This document shows positions 1 through 4,318 of a DNA stretch of 5,596 nt, one piece after another. Below the pieces are notes generated by a model, which was not told the origin of the DNA, searched no databases, and worked only from the letters and a program-made list of their open reading frames with translations. How positions within the stretch are numbered: position 1 is the first letter of the stretch; each line of letters starts with the position of its first letter. The stretch is from Methanosaeta sp. UBA80 (lineage in GTDB: Archaea > Halobacteriota > Methanosarcinia > Methanotrichales > Methanotrichaceae), in NCBI GenBank assembly GCA_002505805.1, contig DAWB01000045.1, positions 1-5,596 of the forward strand, read 5' to 3'. Position numbers and translations under genes: made by a program.

Positions 1-177
1 CCAGTCACCTTCTTTCATCTTTTTAGCAGCATAACAGATTTAGCTCAACCAGATGTGTGTATCGTTTGTAAACTGTTTCCCTCACAGTGATTATCACTTG
101 TAGCCATTGGGATTATCAGAGTATGCGATTCTTCAACTTCTAATCTATGATGCAAGCAAGCAGGTTATAATCCCTCT
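1..177. other. Upstream non-coding region
   Basis: I see no gene, tRNA or mobile-element end in this stretch. It is AT-rich and has two small structured elements. One is the palindrome AGTGAT-T-ATCACT at 86-98. The other is an octamer, GATTATCA, that occurs at 89-96 and again at 111-118, 22 bases apart and so about two helical turns. Both lie 50 to 80 bases upstream of the likely promoter of the next gene and could be regulator sites. That is inference only; short repeats like these also occur by chance. Confidence 0.5.
86..118. promoter_or_regulatory. Possible operator: palindrome plus repeated octamer
   Basis: The 13-base palindrome AGTGATTATCACT (86-98) has perfect 6-base arms around one central T. 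Its core, GATTATCA, recurs at 111-118 in the same orientation 22 bases downstream. Same-face spacing upstream of a promoter suits a dimeric regulator, but no known operator is recognised. Confidence 0.2.
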
Positions 178-178
178 A
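166..178 (+). promoter_or_regulatory. Possible leaderless promoter (-10 box at 166-171)
   Basis: A perfect TATAAT at 166-171 is followed by six bases and then the ATG at 178, so transcription would begin at or within a base or two of the start codon. No Shine-Dalgarno sequence lies at the usual distance upstream of this ATG. Both facts fit a leaderless mRNA, which is common in Actinomycetota. No good -35 hexamer is present 16 to 18 bases upstream, so the promoter is plausible rather than certain. Confidence 0.4.
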
Positions 179-927
179 TGACCAACAGAGATGAAATCGA
201 AAGCAGAAGCTATAGGGATCCACAGGGCGATCGCATACAAGCGGTGCAGACGGCTCTCGATCTCAAGATGTCACGATTTTCGCCGGTAGACAGCGTTTAC
301 CAGGGATTCTATATCCAGTTTGAGCCCGATTCTGCGCAAGGTAAGCGCGCTTTGGCAGGCAGTGAGGGGATCGTCGGTTCACGGCTTACGGCTATCTTGT
401 GTGAGCAAGAGCAGGATCGCCGTACGTATGGTATTGAGCTCAAGGCCCCGTCAGGAACATCCATTGTAGTACTGAAGGGACAAGAGTCCGAGCGAATCAT
501 TGCAGCGATACAAGCTGGATGGAGTGTCAATATTTATCTTTCGCTGGTTGTCTTCAGCAAGGAAACGGATAGTTTTTGGGCAGAGGCAGCGTGCATTCTC
601 TTTGATACCGAACAAGAAGGACCTCTGGCAAATTTCACCAAGAATATTGTGTATCGATTAAATCGAGGAACACACCCTGGTCTGGAATTAAATCAGGAGC
701 AATTCATTCGCATTATTGAGAGCAATGGAGCCTGGTATCTGACAAAAGACACACCACTGCCAACACTCAAACAAGGCGAGATCATCTATAGAAGAAGAAA
801 AGTCTGGAGGGAGTATCTGGTGGAAGCTGCGGCAAGCGGTAAGGTTGGTTGCAAGGTTGCAGCTATCTTCTTTTGGCTGATCGTAATAATCGCTGTTATC
901 TGGTTGGTTGCACGTTTTATATTCTGA
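178..927 (+). CDS. Hypothetical tail-anchored membrane protein
   Basis: I do not recognise the family of this 249-residue protein. Residues 1-225 are soluble and mixed alpha/beta in character, with no signal peptide and no catalytic motif I can name. Residues about 226-249 form one strongly hydrophobic helix rich in I, V, F, W and L that ends at the C-terminus. It is preceded by basic residues (YRRRKVWR at 204-211, K222, K226). This predicts a tail-anchored protein with its N-terminal domain in the cytoplasm. The start at 178 is chosen because TATAAT lies just upstream and there is no better initiator. A 308-base gap with a promoter-sized space separates it from rpsF, so it is probably transcribed on its own. 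Its base composition is like that of the bacterial genes that follow. Existence of the gene is likely; its function is unknown. Confidence 0.72.
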   Translation: MTNRDEIESRSYRDPQGDRIQAVQTALDLKMSRFSPVDSVYQGFYIQFEPDSAQGKRALAGSEGIVGSRLTAILCEQEQDRRTYGIELKAPSGTSIVVLKGQESERIIAAIQAGWSVNIYLSLVVFSKETDSFWAEAACILFDTEQEGPLANFTKNIVYRLNRGTHPGLELNQEQFIRIIESNGAWYLTKDTPLPTLKQGEIIYRRRKVWREYLVEAAASGKVGCKVAAIFFWLIVIIAVIWLVARFIF

Positions 928-1235
928 ACCTTCTTCAAGAGAAGTCCTGACATCAGAGAACGCTGATTATGCAAGGAATGATTAAGCAATCTATCAGGAT
1001 TGAGTCCTACTCCCATTGGTTTTATTTCATGCGCATCTGTAATACTTTGTGAATGTGATGCAGGCGAAGGGATAGATGCTTGTGTTGGCGATGATCCGCT
1101 GGTTGCAGTATGGAATCGGGAGTGCTAAACTTCCAAGGCTTGCTTATGAACCGGGATGATATCAGAAACGGTTCCTTTCCTGCTTGGGTTTTGCCTTCAT
1201 AGAACCTGAGCCGCATAGTCCAGAGGAGGTGAAAT
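928..1235. other. Intergenic region upstream of the rpsF operon
   Basis: No open frame with a convincing start or RNA gene is seen here. A small hairpin (CTTCT-TCAAG-AGAAG, 930-944) directly follows the upstream gene, but it has a short stem and no T-run, so it is a poor terminator. The operon promoter is expected in this stretch, yet I could not find a convincing -35/-10 pair. The last 43 bases belong to the structured rpsF leader annotated separately. Confidence 0.5.
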
Positions 1236-1243
1236 ATGAAGGC
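1193..1243 (+). promoter_or_regulatory. Probable S6:S18-binding leader (rpsF autoregulation)
   Basis: A perfect 9-base inverted repeat, GCCTTCATA (1193-1201) and TATGAAGGC (1235-1243), closes a hairpin around the rpsF ribosome binding site and puts the start codon (1236-1238) in its 3' arm. Inside, ACCT (1204-1207) can pair with AGGT (1227-1230), which would also mask the Shine-Dalgarno AGGAGGTGA at 1224-1232. A CCG triplet (1211-1213) sits in the central loop. Many bacteria have an rpsF leader in which the S6:S18 complex recognises a CCG in a bulge that mimics its 16S rRNA site. The position, the CCG and the occluded start all fit that regulator. The exact inner pairing is ambiguous because several short helices compete, and I have not compared it with a covariance model. 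Confidence 0.6.
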
Positions 1244-1529
1244 TTATGAACTGTTGTTCTTTGTCAGCCCAACTCTCGAAGAAGAAGTCCGTGAAGCCAC
1301 ATTCAAAAGGATAGACTCCGCAATCACTGCTCAAGGTGGTGTGGTAGACAAGGTCGAAGAATGGGGTAAGCGCAAACTTGCCTTTGAGGTTAACAGGCTG
1401 ACCGATGGAGATTACTCTCTCATCGATTTCCATGCTGATCCAAAAGATATTGCTGAGATTGACCGTGTGCTTCGCATCACAGATGCGGTTGTACGCTTTA
1501 TGATCGTACGCCGCGAAGATCGCGACTAG
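1236..1529 (+). CDS. rpsF: 30S ribosomal protein S6
   Basis: S6 binds the central domain of 16S rRNA as a heterodimer with S18 on the platform of the small subunit. The 97-residue product is a normal length for the short form of S6. It opens with the typical first strand MKAYELLFFV, followed by a charged helix (residues 15-30). The segment EEWGKRKLAFEVNRLTDGDY at 41-60 is characteristic, and the closing strand around DRVLRITDAVVRFMIVRR (76-93) completes the ferredoxin-like fold. The start is fixed by an ideal Shine-Dalgarno, AGGAGGTGA at 1224-1232. It is the first gene of rpsF-ssb-rpsR-rplI-dnaB, so S6 and its partner S18 share one transcript. The sequence of the upstream leader suggests feedback control by the S6:S18 complex. 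The wording resembles S6 of Coriobacteriia. Confidence 0.96.
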   Translation: MKAYELLFFVSPTLEEEVREATFKRIDSAITAQGGVVDKVEEWGKRKLAFEVNRLTDGDYSLIDFHADPKDIAEIDRVLRITDAVVRFMIVRREDRD

Positions 1530-1596
1530 GCATTCTTTCTAGGACCGCCAAGAAGCGAAGACAAAGACGGCGTGATACGAGTAGGGGTGGTCAGAG

Positions 1597-2010
1597 ATGA
1601 GTATCAACAAGGTAATGATCAGCGGTAATCTAACCAGGGACCCTGAGCTAAGGTCAACCACATCCGGTATGCCAGTGTTAGGCATGAGTGTTGCGGTCAA
1701 TGACAGGCGAAAGAATCAAAGCACAGGTGAGTGGGAAGATTACCCCAACTATATCGACTGCACTTTGTTTGGTGCACGAGCCGAAGGTGTGGCCAAGTTC
1801 CTCACCAAGGGATCGAAGGTGGCAATCGAGGGCAAACTGCGTTGGAGCCAGTGGGAGCGTGACGGACAGAAACGTTCGAAGATCGAGGTTATCGTCGACG
1901 AGATCGAGTTCCTCACCTCACGAGATTTCTCTGCGACACCAGCTCTACCCAAGACCAGCATACCTGATGTCCCTGATATGCCAATATACGATGAGGATAT
2001 ACCCTTTTAG
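1597..2010 (+). CDS. ssb: Single-stranded DNA-binding protein SSB
   Basis: SSB coats single-stranded DNA during replication, recombination and repair, and recruits partner proteins through its C-terminal tip. The 137-residue protein has an N-terminal OB fold at about residues 1-108. Visible landmarks are the opening INKVMISGNLTRDPELR, the aromatic positions W46, Y52, W83 and W86 expected to stack on DNA, and the core strand NYIDCTLFG (51-59). A short linker leads to the conserved acidic tip YDEDIPF (131-137), which shows that the gene is complete. The tail is shorter than in the 178-residue E. coli protein. The likely ribosome binding site, GTAGGGGTGG (1581-1590), is weaker than those of the three ribosomal genes around it, so SSB may be made at a lower rate from the shared transcript. 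It lies 67 bases after rpsF. Confidence 0.95.
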   Translation: MSINKVMISGNLTRDPELRSTTSGMPVLGMSVAVNDRRKNQSTGEWEDYPNYIDCTLFGARAEGVAKFLTKGSKVAIEGKLRWSQWERDGQKRSKIEVIVDEIEFLTSRDFSATPALPKTSIPDVPDMPIYDEDIPF

Positions 2011-2046
2011 GACTCCTCGTCTGATTGAAGAGAATAGGAGGTCGCA

Positions 2047-2310
2047 ATGGCTGAATACGTACGTCAACCTCGGAAGAAGTACTGTCAATTCTGCAAAGAC
2101 GACACCAAGTTCATAGATTACAAAGAAGTGAATCTATTGCGTAAGTTCATGACAGACCGCGGCAAGATCAAACCGCGGCGCGTTACCGGAACCTGCACCC
2201 AACATCAGCACGAACTCGCTGTTGCCATTAAAAGGGCTCGTGAGATGGCCTTGGTTCCCTATGCAGTTTCTGTGGTGAGCGGGCGCGTTGGCGGCAAGGG
2301 CCGCGGATAA
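2047..2310 (+). CDS. rpsR: 30S ribosomal protein S18 (zinc-binding form)
   Basis: S18 pairs with S6 on the 30S platform and contacts the mRNA exit region. The 87-residue product carries the family core: YCQFCKD (12-18), the [12 protein letters not shown] helix (23-34), [10 protein letters not shown] (39-48), and the basic helix [12 protein letters not shown] (see the region around residues 60-72). C13, C16, C50 and H53 form a CxxC...CxxH set expected to bind zinc, so this is the 'C+' type of S18; many bacteria have a zinc-free copy instead. A short glycine/basic tail follows the usual end. AGGAGGT (2036-2042) sets the start. The gene follows ssb by 36 bases and precedes rplI by 33, consistent with co-transcription. 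Confidence 0.96.
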   Translation: MAEYVRQPRKKYCQFCKDDTKFIDYKEVNLLRKFMTDRGKIKPRRVTGTCTQHQHELAVAIKRAREMALVPYAVSVVSGRVGGKGRG

Positions 2311-2343
2311 CCACGGGACAGGAAAAAGCATAGGAGGTGCACA

Positions 2344-2904
2344 ATGAAAGTCATCTTATTGCAAGAGCTCAAAGGAAGAGGCGGCGAAGGAGACGTGATC
2401 GAAGTTGCTCACGGATTCGCTGTCAATTACCTGCTCCCACGCAATATCGCTATTGAGGCGAATAAGGGCAACCTGAAGCAACTTGAGCAGCGAAAGCATG
2501 TGATTGAGAAGCGCGAGTCTGAGCGCCTCGATTCTGCCGATAAGATCCTCGCAGCATTGGATCAGAAGAAGATCGTGATTGGTGCGAAAGTCGGAGAAGA
2601 AGGACAGCTCTTTGGCTCAATCACCGCACAGCAGGTTGCTGATGCCCTCAAGCAGAGCATTGGTGTTGATGTAGACCGCAGGAAGATCGATCTTCATGGG
2701 GCCATCAAATCGGCCGGAGAGCATCCAGTCACCGTTGCTATCTATCGCGAAACGAAGGCAGTGGTGATTGTTGATGTTGTTGACGAGAAGGTCTTAGCTG
2801 CTGCAGCCCAAGCGTCTGCAGTCGAGGTTCCGGTAGCTTCAGAAGAGGTTGTGTCTGAGGATGCCCTAGATGAAGTGGCTCTAGACCAGCCTGTCGAGGA
2901 TTAA
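2344..2904 (+). CDS. rplI: 50S ribosomal protein L9 with an acidic C-terminal tail
   Basis: L9 binds 23S rRNA near the L1 stalk with its N-terminal domain. Its long helix holds a second domain away from the ribosome, and the protein helps keep the reading frame. Residues 1-40 carry the RNA-binding domain, with the family signature between G13 and N40 (including HGFAVNYLLPRN, 23-34). A charged connecting helix runs from about 41 to 75. The C-terminal domain is at 76-148 and ends in the strand ETKAVVIVDVV (136-146). Typical L9 is close to 148 residues. This one has about 38 more (149-186), a tail rich in A, V, E and D with ten acidic residues and one lysine. AGGAGGTG at 2332-2339 fixes the start. 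It is the fourth gene of the operon, and the gap after it contains two hairpins. Confidence 0.95.
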   Translation: MKVILLQELKGRGGEGDVIEVAHGFAVNYLLPRNIAIEANKGNLKQLEQRKHVIEKRESERLDSADKILAALDQKKIVIGAKVGEEGQLFGSITAQQVADALKQSIGVDVDRRKIDLHGAIKSAGEHPVTVAIYRETKAVVIVDVVDEKVLAAAAQASAVEVPVASEEVVSEDALDEVALDQPVED

Positions 2905-2907
2905 CCA

Positions 2908-2935
2908 GAGTCGAAGAGAGAAAGCTCTCTGATTC
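2908..2935 (+). terminator. Weak hairpin just after rplI
   Basis: AGAGAG (2915-2920) and CTCTCT (2925-2930) form a perfect 6-base stem around AAAG. GAGTC (2908-2912) and GATTC (2931-2935) extend it with one G-T pair after a two-base bulge. It starts four bases after the rplI stop codon. No T-run follows, so intrinsic termination is unproven; it may instead protect the 3' end or partly attenuate readthrough into dnaB. Confidence 0.3.
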
Positions 2936-2983
2936 ACAGACGTAAGCTCATTTGCTTTGACGAATGATCAGCTTAGGCAAACA

Positions 2984-3018
2984 TACAAGCGCGCGGGCTT
3001 TGGCCTGTCGCGCTTGTA
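2984..3018 (+). terminator. Strong GC-rich hairpin between rplI and dnaB
   Basis: TACAAGCGCG (2984-2993) pairs perfectly with CGCGCTTGTA (3009-3018). The inner bases CGGGC (2994-2998) and GCCTG (3003-3007) continue the stem past one bulged T at 3008, leaving a 4-base loop. The total stem is about 15 pairs, by far the most stable structure in the gap. The bases that follow (GTGCAAATGAGG) contain no T-run. It could be a factor-assisted terminator, a pause site or a processing site that lowers dnaB expression relative to the ribosomal genes. Confidence 0.4.
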
Positions 3019-3120
3019 GTGCAAATGAGGTATTATCACAAAGCGATTACCGCAGAGATTATCGGCTGGTTCGATTCATCTCAGATGATTGTTTTCACCG
3101 ATCCATGTGAAAGGCTTTTC

Positions 3121-4245
3121 ATGGCAGACATGATAGAAAGTGCGCCCCCTCAAAACGTAGATGCAGAACGAGCTGTTCTCGCTGCCATGATCCTAGATAA
3201 AGAAGTTGTTGAAGAGGCTTTGGCTCGTGTTGCAGCAGAGGCCTTCTATAGACCTGCCCATCAAAAGATCTTCGCGGCCATCTTCGACTTGTATCAACGC
3301 AATATCCCGGTCGATCAGCTATCTTTGGCTGACAGGCTTGAAGCTCGTGGTGAGCTAGATGAGGTGGGAGGAAAAACCTACATCCTTGAGTTGGCGAATA
3401 ACTCCTTTGCTCTGGTCAACTGGGCGCACCATGTCGAGATAGTCAAACGACAGGCGCTTCTCCGCGACCTTGTCACCGCTGCCATCCACATCAAGGCTCT
3501 GGGGCTGAGCGCTCCAGATGATATTGACAGTGTGGTTGAGGAGTCGGAGAAACTCTTATTCGAAGTCACCAACAAACGAGTTGATGCCACGTTTAAAAAG
3601 CTGACGGAACTACTGGTGGACTCTGTTGCCATGCTGGAAGAGATGGAAGACAAAGATAGGGCCAGAGAGGAGGCCTTTCGCCGGTCCCGAGAGGTGATCC
3701 GTCTCTGCTCCTCATCCATCCGCTCTGTGCATCGGGGCAATCTGGAATCGGCCTTGAGGCTGATGCAAGAGGCAGGGGAGGACCTGGATGGTATTCGAGA
3801 GGCTCTCACGGAGCACCAGGACATTCGCTATGCCGGATTCGTAGATGCGGCAGAGCAGGAGTATGCAGAGGCCAGAAATGTCTATTCCATCATTGCAGAC
3901 CATATGATTCTCAAGCCGGAAGAGGTGGGGGTTGAGGGCATCAACTACCTCTGCGGCCTGGGAGATCTCTGCGGCGAGCTACGCCGCCATATTCTGGACC
4001 TCATCCGGACCGGCCGGGCGGAAGAGGGAGAGAGATTCCTGGAGATGATGGAGGAGATCCACAGCCTTCTCATGCTCTTCGATTATCCTGATGCAGTCAC
4101 CCGGGGCTTGCGGCGCAAGAGCGATCTGGCCAGGAGCATGCTGGAGAGGACCAGGGGCGATCTGACCAATGCCCTGGAGCTGGCCGAGGTGCAGAAGCTC
4201 TTGCGAGCAAGCCATGCCGCCGGGGAGATAGATCGGCCCAAATAA
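3121..4245 (+). CDS. dnaB: Chimeric frame: DnaB helicase N-terminus joined to translin
   Basis: DnaB is the hexameric replicative helicase, with an N-terminal hairpin domain and a C-terminal RecA-like ATPase. From ATG 3121, residues 1 to about 170 are a clear DnaB N-terminal domain. The opening PPQNVDAERAVLAAMI (9-24), AFYRPAHQKIF (41-51), the region of LADRLEARGELDEVGG and the VEIVKRQALLRDLVTAA helix all match in order. After about residue 170 the similarity ends. The linker, the Walker A site and the whole ATPase domain of the usual 450-residue protein are missing, and the frame continues as an archaeal translin-like sequence to the stop at 4243-4245. I prefer 3121 to the in-frame GTG at 3019 because GAAAGG (3109-3114) is placed as a ribosome binding site and DnaB proteins normally begin just before the PQN motif. 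The product could not act as a helicase. An assembly chimera is more likely than a natural fusion. Confidence 0.75.
   Translation: MADMIESAPPQNVDAERAVLAAMILDKEVVEEALARVAAEAFYRPAHQKIFAAIFDLYQRNIPVDQLSLADRLEARGELDEVGGKTYILELANNSFALVNWAHHVEIVKRQALLRDLVTAAIHIKALGLSAPDDIDSVVEESEKLLFEVTNKRVDATFKKLTELLVDSVAMLEEMEDKDRAREEAFRRSREVIRLCSSSIRSVHRGNLESALRLMQEAGEDLDGIREALTEHQDIRYAGFVDAAEQEYAEARNVYSIIADHMILKPEEVGVEGINYLCGLGDLCGELRRHILDLIRTGRAEEGERFLEMMEEIHSLLMLFDYPDAVTRGLRRKSDLARSMLERTRGDLTNALELAEVQKLLRASHAAGEIDRPK
3601..3665. other. Bacterial-archaeal junction inside the open frame
   Basis: DnaB-like coding is still readable in TFKKLTELLVDSVA up to about 3630, and translin-like coding is readable from about 3652 (KDRAREEAFRRSRE). 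The joint therefore lies in or next to 3631-3651, where the codons read MLEEMED. That short text would suit either protein, and GGAAGA is repeated within it, so a short shared sequence may have bridged the two genomes. Base composition changes on either side: 25 of 60 bases are G or C at 3541-3600, against 41 of 60 at 3961-4020. Confidence 0.75.
3631..4245 (+). CDS. Archaeal translin-family protein
   Basis: Translin and its partner Trax form octameric helical shells that bind RNA or single-stranded DNA; in Trax, acidic residues give ribonuclease activity. Archaea carry a single translin-like protein of about 200 residues. Counting from ATG 3631 gives 204 residues, a normal length. Visible family features are the N-terminal REEAFRRSREVIRLCSSSIR helix, the QEYAEA segment with E77 and E80 in the ExxE spacing used by Trax, GLGDLCGELRRHIL with D112 and E116, FDYPDAVTRGLRRKSDLAR from F150, and LERTRGDLT at 171-179. 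Whether the ATG at 3631 is the native start or a codon from dnaB is unclear, because the junction falls here; GGTGGA at 3615-3620 is a weak ribosome binding site at best. The gene is followed on the same strand by sepS. Codon use is GC-rich with frequent AGG, unlike the bacterial genes upstream. Cellular role and target in archaea are unknown. Confidence 0.75.
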   Translation: MLEEMEDKDRAREEAFRRSREVIRLCSSSIRSVHRGNLESALRLMQEAGEDLDGIREALTEHQDIRYAGFVDAAEQEYAEARNVYSIIADHMILKPEEVGVEGINYLCGLGDLCGELRRHILDLIRTGRAEEGERFLEMMEEIHSLLMLFDYPDAVTRGLRRKSDLARSMLERTRGDLTNALELAEVQKLLRASHAAGEIDRPK

Positions 4246-4318
4246 TTTCAATTATAAACAGTCTGATCAATAAAATAATAAACCAATTAAACAGATCACT
4301 GTCTCCGGAGAAAGACGC
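4246..4318 (+). promoter_or_regulatory. AT-rich gap, possible archaeal promoter for sepS
   Basis: This 73-base gap is much more AT-rich than the genes on either side. It contains TATA-like stretches, AATTATAAAC (4250-4259) and ATAAAATAATAAACC (4270-4284). Such a stretch in front of a gene suits a TBP-binding site in an archaeon, with transcription expected about 25 bases downstream. I cannot pick a single box with confidence, and no BRE element is clear. GGAG at 4307-4310 is the ribosome binding site for sepS. Confidence 0.35.

Noticed and set aside
930..944. Hairpin after the 178-927 gene as an intrinsic terminator.
   Set aside because: The stem is only five pairs, low in GC, and lacks a following T-run.
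1688..2116. A 142-codon plus-strand frame overlapping ssb and the start of rpsR.
   Set aside because: It is a shadow in another frame; ssb and rpsR in their own frames match known proteins from end to end.
2957..2989. TTGACG at 2957-2962 as a -35 element of a dnaB promoter.
   Set aside because: No acceptable -10 sequence lies 16 to 18 bases downstream; the bases there are AACATA-like.
3019..3120. An upstream in-frame GTG at 3019 (and ATG at 3025) would lengthen DnaB by 34 or 32 residues.
   Set aside because: GTG 3019 directly abuts the 3' arm of the hairpin, neither has a ribosome binding site, and the added residues do not look like DnaB. GAAAGG sits six bases before ATG 3121.
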